Shown one piece after another: positions 34,884 to 43,571 of a stretch of DNA of 64,000 nucleotides. The notes below the pieces were generated by a model. It saw only the letters and a program-made list of their open reading frames with translations. It ran no database searches and was not told the DNA's origin. Source of the DNA: an uncultured Methanoregula sp. (GTDB taxonomy: Archaea; Halobacteriota; Methanomicrobia; Methanomicrobiales; Methanospirillaceae); assembly GCF_963667735.1 (NCBI RefSeq), contig NZ_OY763919.1, positions 186,001 through 250,000 on the forward strand. The letters run 5' to 3'. Position numbers and translations under genes: made by a program. Numbering within the stretch: the first letter of the stretch is position 1; each line of letters begins with the position of its first letter.

Positions 34884-36479
34884 ATGCCAGAACCATTCAT
34901 CAGCGTACAGGATCTCTGCATGGACTTCGACGGTTCCCGGGTCCTGAACAAATTATCCTTTGAGATCCCCGAGGGGGAGATCATGGGTGTCATCGGGAGG
35001 AGCGGGGCCGGTAAAAGCGTGCTGATGCATCTTTTGCGGGGAGTTGAACAGCCGCCTACCAGCGGCTCGATCATCTACCACATGGCTGCCTGCAACCGCT
35101 GCACGTTCATGAACGTCCAGAGCAGGGCGGGAATGAAATGTCCCGAGTGCGGGGGAGATCTTGTGGCGGTGGATGTCGATCTCTGGGATGACAGGAGCAA
35201 CGGCTTGCGCTCCCGGGTCATGAACCGGACCGCGATCATGTTCCAGCGGACATTCGCACTCTATGGCGATGACCGGGTCATCGAGAATGTCCTCCACGCG
35301 CTCGACGATATCCGCTACCCCCAGGAGCACGCGATCAGCCGGGCTGCCGACCTGATCGACCAGGTCCGGCTCTCGCACCGGATGATGCATATCGCCCGCG
35401 ACCTCTCGGGCGGCGAGAAGCAGCGGGTCGTGCTTGCCCGGCAGCTTGCAAAGAACCCGTCGATGCTCTTCGCCGACGAACCGACCGGGACTCTCGATCC
35501 CGAAACAGCCCGGCTGGTCCACGGCATGCTCACCGATGCGGCAAAGAAGAATTCGATGGGCATGGTCGTCACCTCGCATTTCTCCCAGGTGATCGAGGAT
35601 ATGGCGAACCGCGCCATGCTGCTCGTGGATGGCGAGATCGCATCCATCGGCTCTCCAAAGACCGTCATCCGTGCGTTTGCGAAAGATTTTCACGAGATTG
35701 ACGAGTCCATACCAGTTGAGCTGGGAGAGAAGATCCTCTCGGCCCGGGACGTGACCAAGCGCTACATCTCGGTAGACCGGGGCGTAGTGAAAGCGGTGAA
35801 CATGGCAACCTTCGATGTGGCAAAGAAGGAGATCTTCGGCATCATCGGTAAAAGCGGGGCGGGTAAGACCACGCTCTCCCGGATCATCTCCGGTATCATC
35901 GAGCCCACGAGCGGCGAGATGAACGTGCTCATCGGCGACGACTGGGTCGACATGACAAAACCCGGTATCGACCAGCGGGGCAGGGCAAAGGAGTACATCG
36001 GTCTCCTGCACCAGGAATACGATCTCTTCCCGCACAGAACCGTGCTCGATAACCTGACGGATTCGATCGGTCTTGAGTTCCCCAAGGAGCTTGCGGTGAG
36101 AAAGGCGGTGATCACGCTCCGGATGGCCGGCTTTACGGAAGAGAAGGCCCGGGAGATTTTAAACCGGTTCCCCAAAGAGCTCTCGGACGGCGAGCGGCAC
36201 CGGGTTGCCCTTGCGCAGGTGCTCATCCGCGAGCCCCGCCTCGTAGTACTCGACGAGCCGACCGGTACCATGGACCCCATCACAAAACAGGACGTGAAGC
36301 ACTCGATCCTGCATGCCCGGGACGAGATGGACGAGACGTTCATCGTGGTCTCCCATGACATGGACTTTGTCCGCGACATCTGCGACCGGCTCGCCCTGAT
36401 GCGGGGCGGGAAGATCATCGATATCGGCCCGACCGCGTCCATCCTTGCCCAGGTCACCGAAGAAGAGAAGACCGGCTGA
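34884..36479 (+). CDS. atwA: methyl-coenzyme M reductase activation component A2
   Basis: ATP-binding component A2, needed for reductive activation of methyl-coenzyme M reductase to the Ni(I) state. The protein has 531 residues and two ABC ATPase domains. The first has Walker A GRSGAGKS, a Cys-rich insertion (CNRCTFMNVQSRAGMKCPECG) typical of AtwA, signature LSGGEKQR and Walker B ADEPTGTLD. The second has GKSGAGKT, the altered signature LSDGERHR and VVLDEPTGTMD. There is no membrane segment. It follows the DUF5320 gene closely, and the Mrp ATPase gene follows after 45 bases. Confidence 0.93.
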   Translation: MPEPFISVQDLCMDFDGSRVLNKLSFEIPEGEIMGVIGRSGAGKSVLMHLLRGVEQPPTSGSIIYHMAACNRCTFMNVQSRAGMKCPECGGDLVAVDVDLWDDRSNGLRSRVMNRTAIMFQRTFALYGDDRVIENVLHALDDIRYPQEHAISRAADLIDQVRLSHRMMHIARDLSGGEKQRVVLARQLAKNPSMLFADEPTGTLDPETARLVHGMLTDAAKKNSMGMVVTSHFSQVIEDMANRAMLLVDGEIASIGSPKTVIRAFAKDFHEIDESIPVELGEKILSARDVTKRYISVDRGVVKAVNMATFDVAKKEIFGIIGKSGAGKTTLSRIISGIIEPTSGEMNVLIGDDWVDMTKPGIDQRGRAKEYIGLLHQEYDLFPHRTVLDNLTDSIGLEFPKELAVRKAVITLRMAGFTEEKAREILNRFPKELSDGERHRVALAQVLIREPRLVVLDEPTGTMDPITKQDVKHSILHARDEMDETFIVVSHDMDFVRDICDRLALMRGGKIIDIGPTASILAQVTEEEKTG

Positions 36480-36524
36480 TACCCGGGACATACAATTCCT
36501 GTACATTTTCTGGATACTGATACC

Positions 36525-37418
36525 ATGACAGAACATTCCGCACAACAAGATACGCCCTGCGATGAAAACTGCAATGAGAACTGCGATACCTGCCCGTCTG
36601 GACAGCCGCACAATGCCCCAAAAGGGCTGCCCCCGAAGGCAAAGATCGATGTGAAACATGTCATCCTGGTCCTGAGCGGGAAAGGTGGGGTGGGAAAATC
36701 CACGGTCTCGGTGAACCTTGCATCCGCCCTTGCCGGTCATGGAAAAAAAGTCGGCCTGCTCGATCTTGACTTCCACGGCCCCAATATTCCCAAGATGCTC
36801 GGGATTGAGGATCAGCGGCCCGCCGTGCTTGCAGACGCTATCGAACCCGTCCATGTCACCGGAAACCTTTCGGTAATCTCGATGGCGTTCCTGCTCCCGG
36901 ATACGAGCACTCCCGTTGTCTGGCGCGGCCCGATGAAGATGATCGCCATCCAGCAGTTCCTTGCTGAGGTGAACTGGGGAGCGCTCGATTATCTCGTGGT
37001 TGACCTCCCGCCCGGAACCGGGGACGAGGCGCTCACTATCGCCCAGCTGGCCCCGAACGTCCGGGGAGCAGTCATCGTCACCACCCCGCAGGATGTTGCA
37101 GTGATGGATGCGATCAAGGCTGCAAAATTCATTGAGAAACTGGAGTTGCCGGTCATCGGGGTTATTGAGAACATGAGCGGGATGGTCTGTCCCCACTGCG
37201 GGGAGGTCGTCAACCTCTTTGGTGCCGGTGGCGGAAAGAAAGCTGCCGAAGATCTCGGGGTGCCGTACCTTGGTGCGATTCCCCTTGACCCGGAGATGGT
37301 GAAAGCCGGCGATGAGGGCCGGCCCTATGTCCTCCGTCATGCCGATTCCCCCACATGGAGAGCGGTGGATACCATCATGGAAAAACTGGTTGCCGAGATC
37401 GAGGCAAACCCGGCATGA
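36525..37418 (+). CDS. Mrp/NBP35-type iron-sulfur carrier ATPase
   Basis: P-loop ATPase of 297 residues of the Mrp/ApbC/NBP35 family, which carries and delivers Fe-S clusters. The deviant Walker A is LSGKGGVGKSTVSVNLA, switch regions are LDLDFHGPNIPKMLG and DLPPGTGDEAL, and the C-terminal CPHCGEVVNLFG holds the CxxC that bridges a [4Fe-4S] cluster between subunits. The N terminus adds Cys12, Cys16, Cys20 and Cys23, an NBP35-like second cluster site. It probably supports Fe-S enzymes linked to the cluster around it, including AtwA-dependent activation. Confidence 0.92.
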   Translation: MTEHSAQQDTPCDENCNENCDTCPSGQPHNAPKGLPPKAKIDVKHVILVLSGKGGVGKSTVSVNLASALAGHGKKVGLLDLDFHGPNIPKMLGIEDQRPAVLADAIEPVHVTGNLSVISMAFLLPDTSTPVVWRGPMKMIAIQQFLAEVNWGALDYLVVDLPPGTGDEALTIAQLAPNVRGAVIVTTPQDVAVMDAIKAAKFIEKLELPVIGVIENMSGMVCPHCGEVVNLFGAGGGKKAAEDLGVPYLGAIPLDPEMVKAGDEGRPYVLRHADSPTWRAVDTIMEKLVAEIEANPA

Positions 37419-37458
37419 CTGCCGCCTGTCCCAGACAGAAGTTCCCTGCGTAAAAACA

Positions 37459-37806
37459 ATGAGAAAATATAACGGTATACCCGAACTGCTGGAGCAGTTC
37501 ATGCAGGACGAGGGCAGGGATGAGCGATGGATCACCGTCCAGGAACTTCGCGATCGTTTCGGTCTGACCCGGTACCAGTGCAACACCGTATCCGGTTTTT
37601 TGCGACGGCTGGAATTCACGTCGTTCGGCCAGTGTCCCTATGTCGTTGCCAGGATTGAGATCGCCGGCAGGGCCAGTGCCTCGGATCCCCCGAAATGCCG
37701 GTATCTGGTAAAACGGAAAAATCTGATAACCCCCACGATTCCCGGAACACGGTATCAAACCGGCATGCAGGCACGGCAAAAAGCCGATAACAATGAATTT
37801 GTGTAA
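37459..37806 (+). CDS. small archaeal protein, paralogue of the gene at 33811
   Basis: A 115-residue protein whose first 60 residues match the protein at 33811 (see the shared LLEQFM and TVQELRDRF segments); here the recognition-like helix reads TRYQCNTVSGFLRRLE. The C-terminal tail is basic and not conserved. The ATG at 37459 starts the conserved part; upstream frame is shadow of the Mrp gene. Function unknown; the two copies may have arisen by duplication across the metal cluster. Confidence 0.65.
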   Translation: MRKYNGIPELLEQFMQDEGRDERWITVQELRDRFGLTRYQCNTVSGFLRRLEFTSFGQCPYVVARIEIAGRASASDPPKCRYLVKRKNLITPTIPGTRYQTGMQARQKADNNEFV

Positions 37807-37866
37807 AGTCCGGATATCCATATATCTCCACCACTCAATGGACGATATAAACGGAAGGTGAGAGAG

Positions 37867-38205
37867 ATGAAAATTACCAATGTTTCGAACGTCGTTTCGG
37901 GCCCGAACCCGCACCATGTCGATGCCCGGAAGGTTTACGACACCCCGCATGCGATGGCGGTTGTCATCACGCTCAAACCCGGCGAAGCGTTAAAAAAACA
38001 CATCACGCCGGTCGATGTCTTCTTCTACGTGCTGGAAGGAACAGGCATTGTGGAGATCGGAAACGAGAAGCAGACCGTAGGAAAGGACATGCTGGTTGAA
38101 AGCCCGGCAAAAATTCCGCATACATGGTCCAATGAATCCGCGTCCGTTTTCCGCGTGCTCGTAGTAAAGGTTCCAAAACCCACCGAAGAGACAAAACTGC
38201 TCTGA
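37867..38205 (+). CDS. cupin-domain protein
   Basis: Single-domain cupin of 112 residues. Motif 1 is KPGEALKKHITPVDVFFYVLEGTG and motif 2 is PAKIPHTWSNES, with His in each and an acidic position lost, as in many small cupins. These beta barrels bind a metal or small ligand. A GGTGAG site precedes the ATG and a TATA-like GATATAAAC lies about 15-20 bases before it. It is the last gene of the metal-redox cluster before the third dispersed repeat. Confidence 0.85.
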   Translation: MKITNVSNVVSGPNPHHVDARKVYDTPHAMAVVITLKPGEALKKHITPVDVFFYVLEGTGIVEIGNEKQTVGKDMLVESPAKIPHTWSNESASVFRVLVVKVPKPTEETKLL

Positions 38206-38242
38206 TCCCCCTATCCTATTCCTGGGGTAAACCGGTTACGGA

Positions 38243-38512
38243 GAAATACGCCATGTATGGGCCCGGATTCAGGTTTTTACATTGTGACCCATTCCGGAAA
38301 GTCCTGCATTTCGCTCCGATTCTGTTCGCGTGGAGAATACGTCCGTATTTCGTTCTGATTGCCCAAATTCGGCTGAAATGCACCTCACCTGATGGCCATT
38401 AACGGCCTTCCGGCAGGGGTATTTTTGGGCATGAAGATTAGCCAGTTGGAAGAGAGAAACGCCCACAGAACATGAGTATGAGGGCCGGTTTTTACGACGG
38501 GGGATTTTAAAT
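38243..38512 (+). repeat. dispersed intergenic repeat, copy 3
   Basis: Third copy, between the convergent cupin and MTH865 genes. It carries every landmark of copy 1: AAATACGCC, TTCTGTTCGCGTGGAGAATA, TTGCCCAAATTCGG, GAAATGCACCTCAC, TGGCCATTAACGG, CCGGCAGGGGTATTTTTGGG, CGCCCACAGAAC and GGGCCGGTTTTT. With copy 1 it is the closest pair. Confidence 0.88.
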
Positions 38513-38538
38513 CGGGGATCGCGCAAAAAGAAGGGAAT

Positions 38539-38940
38539 TTACAACCCTGCCCGGTCAACGATGACATCGGCAACAGACTTTGCATTCGTGAACGGGAAGT
38601 CAGAAGCCTTGAGCAGTTTTCCTGCCTCGCCGGCAGTCATCTTCAGATCTCCGACCTGGCAGGTTGTTTCTGCACCATTCGGAAACGCCGCAATAAGATC
38701 CTTCGGGGTTTTGACCGGGAATTTCGCTCCTTTCAGGGCACCGGTAATCTGTCCGTGAATCTGGTCCTTCACAGAGATGGACTCGCATCCAAGCATCTCA
38801 GAGACTGCCCCGGCAGCACTGGCAATCGGGCAGTCAGCGCTGTGGGTCCCGCACCCGAAACACGCACCCTTGATCGACTTGAGGGATTCTTCTGCCTTTG
38901 CTTTTGTTACATCTTTGTCTGTGTACTTCCATGTCGGCAT
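38539..38940 (-). CDS. MTH865-family protein with cysteine-rich N terminus
   Basis: Protein of 133 residues. The C-terminal 80 residues are an MTH865 domain, an EF-hand-like fold known from methanogens (SVKDQIHGQITGALKGAKFP, DLIAAFPNGAETTC, MTAGEAGKLLK, VADVIVDRAGL). The N-terminal 55 residues add ACFGCGTHSADCPIA, a possible metal site. The ATG at 38940 has GGTGA five bases upstream; a start 12 bases earlier is possible. A TATA-like sequence (38971-38985, read on this strand) lies about 35 bases upstream. Function unknown. Confidence 0.83.
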   Translation of the reverse strand: MPTWKYTDKDVTKAKAEESLKSIKGACFGCGTHSADCPIASAAGAVSEMLGCESISVKDQIHGQITGALKGAKFPVKTPKDLIAAFPNGAETTCQVGDLKMTAGEAGKLLKASDFPFTNAKSVADVIVDRAGL

Positions 38941-39081
38941 TCTTTTCACCATACACTGATGGCAATATTATAAATATATACTTGAGCGTCATTAAAATAT
39001 ACAAGACAATGCGATACAGAAAAATGACCCGCAGGGTAATGAGCATGGATTTCGAATTATTGTACCGGAAACAGGTAAATT

Positions 39082-39831
39082 ATGGGAGCGACAGCTGGAA
39101 CTCTGACAGAAATGCGTGAACTCAGGGCTGAGGTCACCGGGCTTCGTACCGATCTGAAACGGTTCATCGAACGGGCAAACCAGCAGCACATTGACGGAGT
39201 TCTTTTGGATCTGAAAAATAATTATTCGGAACTTTTCACAAACCATCAGGTCGAGAATGCGAAAACGGATCTCTCTGCACACATGGTCGGGGACTGCAAG
39301 ATGCGGAACAAGTGCTACGAGGTATTCATGGATTTTTTACAAAATACTTCGCGGCATATCAAAGAGGGGAAAGTCTCTGATGAGATTATCCAGTCTTACC
39401 GCGAGCAGATGACGACTATGCGGAGTAAGGGTCCGTACGACCGGTGCGATACCTGTTTTTCCGAAGTCCACCGGCTGTTTGAGAAACAGATTGACCTGAT
39501 GCAGTCTCTCGGAATCTACGCAAAGACCCCTGAGGCCGGAAAGACCAGTCTGGAAATCCCGGATGACGCCGTCAAGGATCTGCTGGAACCGGTCGCGAAC
39601 ATCCAGCGCTTTCAGATCCTCAAGTCCCTTGCGGTTCAGACCAGGACCTTCTCCGATATTACCCAGACAACCGGGCTTAAAGGAGGCAACCTTCTCTTCC
39701 ATATCAGGAAACTGACGGACTCCGGTATGATCCTCCAGCGCCACGAGCGGGGAGATTATGTCATAACCGACAAAGGATTCAGAACCCTTACCTCTATCGC
39801 CGATCTGTACCATGGGCTGAACCATATCTGA
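39082..39831 (+). CDS. ArsR-type winged-helix regulator with four-cysteine sensor region
   Basis: Regulator of 249 residues. The N-terminal 35 residues form a coiled coil, a central region carries Cys72 and Cys78 (DCKMRNKC) and Cys122 and Cys125 (RCDTC), and the C-terminal 85 residues are a winged helix (LEPVANIQRFQILKSLAVQT, then LFHIRKLTDSGMILQRHERGDYVITDKG). The four cysteines in C-x5-C and C-x2-C pairs could bind Fe-S or zinc, making it a redox or metal sensor. It is divergent from the MTH865 gene, a likely target. Orthologues occur in methanogens, to my knowledge without assigned function. Confidence 0.82.
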   Translation: MGATAGTLTEMRELRAEVTGLRTDLKRFIERANQQHIDGVLLDLKNNYSELFTNHQVENAKTDLSAHMVGDCKMRNKCYEVFMDFLQNTSRHIKEGKVSDEIIQSYREQMTTMRSKGPYDRCDTCFSEVHRLFEKQIDLMQSLGIYAKTPEAGKTSLEIPDDAVKDLLEPVANIQRFQILKSLAVQTRTFSDITQTTGLKGGNLLFHIRKLTDSGMILQRHERGDYVITDKGFRTLTSIADLYHGLNHI

Positions 39832-39919
39832 AAACAGTTCGCATCTCTTTTTTCACAAATATCGACAGCAGGAAGCCGCTGTCACTTGGATACTGGTAAA
39901 AAAATACAAAAAATGGGAA

Positions 39920-41170
39920 TCAGGCCGAGGGCTTCTCTTTCCCAAACATCCAGAACAATTTCCGGTATCCCTTTGAAAACGGTGTCCGCTCCAGGAGGAA
40001 GATCAGGATCGAACAGACAAGGATGCTGAAGAAGATCACGATATACGTAACATCCTGGATCGTCTGCCCTGCCGCAACACCCGCTTCAAGCGGCAGGGAT
40101 GCAAGGACTGCTGCTGCGAGTCCCTTGGGCTCCATGACCGCGACAATCGCCGCATCCGATGGAGGAATGTTCCGGGGAATGGTTAACCAGACGATGACGA
40201 TCCTGGCAAGGTAGATGATGATCGTGAGCAGGGCCCCGATGTAGATGATATCCATGTTCGTGAAGTGAATGGAGATGCCGATATAGATGAAGAAGAACGT
40301 TTTCAGGAGAGAAACGAGCTGGGCAAAAAATTCTGTCTCAACCGGGGTGAGTTCAACCTGGGTGACATCGTCTCCAAGGAACGGGAGGATCTTCTCGGCC
40401 TTGAAGTAGTTCAGGTTCCCAAATGTCAGTCCGAGCGCAAGGGCGGCAATCGCACCGGAGAACCCGAGCAGGCTGACAAACCCGAAGACAATGAAGACGA
40501 ATGCCGGCGTGATGAAGATACTCTTGATGCTTGCGAGTTTATGGTATACGGATGACCACCAGATACCGGCAATAACGCCAATGATGATGGCAACCAGGAA
40601 CGACGAGAGAAGGTTCCCGATGATGTGACCGATATTGAACTCCTGGTATTTCACCACATCGAGGAGGGGGAGCAGGACCACGATACAGAGCACATCGCTG
40701 ATTGCCGATTCGAGCGCAAGGATCGCTTTCGTGTCGTTCCTGATGTTGAGATAGTTGGTGAACGGGATGACAACTGCCGATGAGGTGCCGCCGAGAATCG
40801 CACCAAGCATGCAGGCTTCGATGATGGAAAATCCTGCCCAATAGGTCATGATCGCGATGCAGATGACGGTTATTATCACAAAATTGGCAACGGTTATGGC
40901 AGTTGTTCCTGTGATGGCTTTTTTTAACGTTTCGATGGTGATATGCAGGCCGCCTTCAAAGAGGATGATGGCGAGCGTGACCATGGTAAAGAGCGGGCCA
41001 ACCACTCCGAATGCGGAAGGGGTAACAAGGCCCAGGAACGGGCCGACAAGGATACCAATGGCGATAAGAAAGAGTACATCCGGGATCTTGGTGAGCGTAA
41101 AAAACCGTGAGAGTATATTGCCGAGGAATATGAGAAGACCGAGAAAGAGTACGGTTACCGCGGCATCCAT
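39920..41170 (-). CDS. monovalent cation:proton antiporter (CPA1/NhaP type)
   Basis: Membrane exchanger of 416 residues with 12 to 13 helices. GPLFTMVTLAIILFEGGLHI, ILGGTSSAVVIPF and ESAISDVLCIVVLLPLL match the NhaP branch of cation:proton antiporters; the acidic Asp in ESAISD is in the ion-binding position. A further acidic residue lies in the VAVMEPKGLAAAVLASLPL segment. It most likely exports Na+ (or K+) in exchange for protons. It is divergent from kup. Confidence 0.85.
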   Translation of the reverse strand: MDAAVTVLFLGLLIFLGNILSRFFTLTKIPDVLFLIAIGILVGPFLGLVTPSAFGVVGPLFTMVTLAIILFEGGLHITIETLKKAITGTTAITVANFVIITVICIAIMTYWAGFSIIEACMLGAILGGTSSAVVIPFTNYLNIRNDTKAILALESAISDVLCIVVLLPLLDVVKYQEFNIGHIIGNLLSSFLVAIIIGVIAGIWWSSVYHKLASIKSIFITPAFVFIVFGFVSLLGFSGAIAALALGLTFGNLNYFKAEKILPFLGDDVTQVELTPVETEFFAQLVSLLKTFFFIYIGISIHFTNMDIIYIGALLTIIIYLARIVIVWLTIPRNIPPSDAAIVAVMEPKGLAAAVLASLPLEAGVAAGQTIQDVTYIVIFFSILVCSILIFLLERTPFSKGYRKLFWMFGKEKPSA

Positions 41171-41539
41171 TGGATATCCGTTGATCTGAATGGAAAATAT
41201 ATGTTTCCCGGTTTATTCTTGTAAAATTCCTGCCGGTACGGAAACGAAACCGGAAATTTGGCACCTTTCTTTTATTAAAATGCCCGGAAAAGATTCCAAA
41301 AACAATGATAGCAATCCGGTCAACGAACCCGTGGGGATAACCAGCGAACTGGTGCGATCGGAGCAGGACGGATTTTTTATCGGGAGCCCGGTATGCTGTT
41401 TTCAGTTTCTTGTTCCTGCTCTGCAATATCCTGCACGAACCGGATATCGTCATGGTTTCTCCCCCTTTTAAACCCGGACCGCGAGATTCACCGGATAAAA
41501 CACAAAGGGTTTCTCATTGCAGAATTGAGTGTATTGGTA
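41171..41539. other. 369-bp divergent region before kup
   Basis: Region between the antiporter (minus) and kup (plus). A frame at 41281-41471 could encode a 63-residue hydrophilic peptide (MPGKDSKNND...), preceded by TTTTATTAAA, which is TATA-like but too close to its ATG; I see no family and treat it as unsupported. Otherwise it presumably holds the promoters of both transporters; no palindrome stands out. Confidence 0.4.
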
Positions 41540-43351
41540 ATGGGAGATAACGCCACTCCATCCAGGATAGTCAAATCCCTTGGCCTCGTGTTCGGGGATA
41601 TCGGGACAAGCCCGATCTACACGGTCGGCGCCATCCTGCTCTTCCTGCTCCCTACGAGCTTCAACATCTTCGGGCTCCTCTCCCTGGTTACCTGGACGTT
41701 GTTCACCATCATCACGGTCCAGTACATCTGGCTTGCCATGTCGCTCTCCGATAAAGGTGAGGGTGGGACGATTGTCCTCAAAACGCTCCTTGACTCGCTA
41801 TTGAAGCCAGGCATCACCGCATCGGTTGTGGCCGTCCTGACCATCATCGGGATCGCTCTCTTTATCGGGGACGGTGTGATTACCCCGGCCATCAGCATCC
41901 TCTCGGCCGTCGAAGGCCTGCTGCTGATCCCGGGATTTGAGGAGATCGGCCCGGCCGGCATTCTTCTCATCGCGGTGATCATCGCGGTCGGGCTGTTCCT
42001 TTTCCAGCGGAGGGGGACCGACCGGGTGGCCTTTGCATTTGGTCCCATTATGGTGATCTGGTTTGGTGCACTTGCGTTTTTTGGCATTATCTCCATCATC
42101 GGCGCCCCGCAGGTGCTGTTTGCCCTGAGCCCTACCTATGCCCTTGCCTTCATTCTGGAAAACAGTTGGGGATCCTTGATCGTCATGTCCGCCGTGATAC
42201 TCTGTGTAACCGGGGGAGAAGCGCTCTACGCTGACATGGGACATCTCGGCCGGGAGCCGATTGTCAAAGGCTGGATCGTGGTCTTTCCCGCCCTCGTGCT
42301 CAGCTATCTCGGCCAGGGGGCGTATGTCCTGATGACCGGCAATACCCATAATGTTCTCTTCTCGATGGTCGATCACATCAGCCCGGTTATCTATATCCCC
42401 TTCCTCCTCCTGAGCATCTGCGCAACGGTCATCGCATCCCAGGCAATGATCTCCGGCATGTTCTCGATCGTTTACCAGGGCATGACCACCCGTCTCCTCC
42501 CAAAGATGAAGATCGAGTATACCTCTCCCGAACTCCGGTCCCAGATTTATATTGATGCGGTTAACTGGCTGATGCTTGGTGCAGTGCTTGTTGTGATGCT
42601 TGAATTCCGCTCATCAGAGAACCTGTCAGCAGCATACGGCCTTGCCGTTTCGGGCTCGATGCTTATCTCCGCTATCATGATGGCAATCATTTTCCTGCAC
42701 AAGAAAAAGCCGGTTCAGATGTTCCTCTCCGGCGCACTCATCATCATTGACGGATTGTTCTTCATCTCCACGCTGTTCAAGATCCCGCATGGAGCCTACT
42801 GGTCTTTCTGTATAGCGGCTATTCCCCTCATCATCATTGTCACGTTCATCCTTGGGCAGGAGAAACTCCACTCCATGCTCAAGCCGGTTCCGCTTGGGGA
42901 GTTCCTCCCCCGGTACCAGCAGAGTTACGCGAACCTTCCGAAGATTCACGGGACCGCGCTCTACTTTATCGGAGATGTCAGGAAACTGTCCCCCTACCTT
43001 TCCCAGGTCTTTTTCCAGAATGAGATCCTGTACGAGAATAATATTTTCGTATCGATCAAGGTAACCGAAAAACCGTTTGGTATCAGCACAACATTTGATT
43101 CCGATCTTGGCCCGGGCCTCCACCTCTTCACGATCACCGCCGGATATATGGAAGTTGTCAACGTGGTCGGGCTCTTGAAGGAACGGAAGATTGATGAGAA
43201 GACCATATTCTATGGTGTTGAAAATATTGTAAGCGACGTCCCCCTCTGGAAACTGTATGGGATCATCAAAAAGAATTCCCCGCCGTTCATCCAGTTCTAT
43301 GCCCTGCCCCCGGAGAAGATCCACGGGGTTGTTACAAGGATCGTGATGTGA
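41540..43351 (+). CDS. kup: Kup-family potassium uptake transporter
   Basis: Proton-coupled potassium importer of the KUP/HAK/KT family, 603 residues. About 12 helices are followed by a soluble C-terminal domain. GLVFGDIGTSPIYTVGAIL at the first helix and SDKGEGGTIVL between helices 2 and 3 are family signatures, and GDGVITPAISILSAVEGL and GEALYADMGHLG (with the acidic residues of the K+ path) are intact. The ATG at 41540 begins the conserved part; a longer frame upstream has no similarity. Kup in bacteria serves potassium uptake at low pH, which would suit an acid-tolerant methanogen. Confidence 0.94.
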   Translation: MGDNATPSRIVKSLGLVFGDIGTSPIYTVGAILLFLLPTSFNIFGLLSLVTWTLFTIITVQYIWLAMSLSDKGEGGTIVLKTLLDSLLKPGITASVVAVLTIIGIALFIGDGVITPAISILSAVEGLLLIPGFEEIGPAGILLIAVIIAVGLFLFQRRGTDRVAFAFGPIMVIWFGALAFFGIISIIGAPQVLFALSPTYALAFILENSWGSLIVMSAVILCVTGGEALYADMGHLGREPIVKGWIVVFPALVLSYLGQGAYVLMTGNTHNVLFSMVDHISPVIYIPFLLLSICATVIASQAMISGMFSIVYQGMTTRLLPKMKIEYTSPELRSQIYIDAVNWLMLGAVLVVMLEFRSSENLSAAYGLAVSGSMLISAIMMAIIFLHKKKPVQMFLSGALIIIDGLFFISTLFKIPHGAYWSFCIAAIPLIIIVTFILGQEKLHSMLKPVPLGEFLPRYQQSYANLPKIHGTALYFIGDVRKLSPYLSQVFFQNEILYENNIFVSIKVTEKPFGISTTFDSDLGPGLHLFTITAGYMEVVNVVGLLKERKIDEKTIFYGVENIVSDVPLWKLYGIIKKNSPPFIQFYALPPEKIHGVVTRIVM

Positions 43352-43571
43352 GATCTTTTCATAAATACAGGAAACCGGCTCAAACGCCAAAACGCATCCG
43401 GGAAATAACACATCCTTCCGCAGGGAGTTTGTCCACAGGTGATCATTCCGGAACTGGTGAAATGGCACTTGTCCGGAAAATGCAGGCCCGGTTACGGCGG
43501 ATGGAACGATTCTTTTTTCAACTATTTCTTTCCTGGAGTGAACGGATACCTTTGGGAAAAATTGTTAATAA

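Noticed and set aside
36159-37619. Long minus-strand frame opposite atwA and the Mrp ATPase gene
   Set aside because: Both plus-strand genes have complete motifs; the antisense frame has none.
41281-41471. Small hydrophilic ORF before kup
   Set aside because: No ribosome binding site at a proper distance, no family and no sign of coding.
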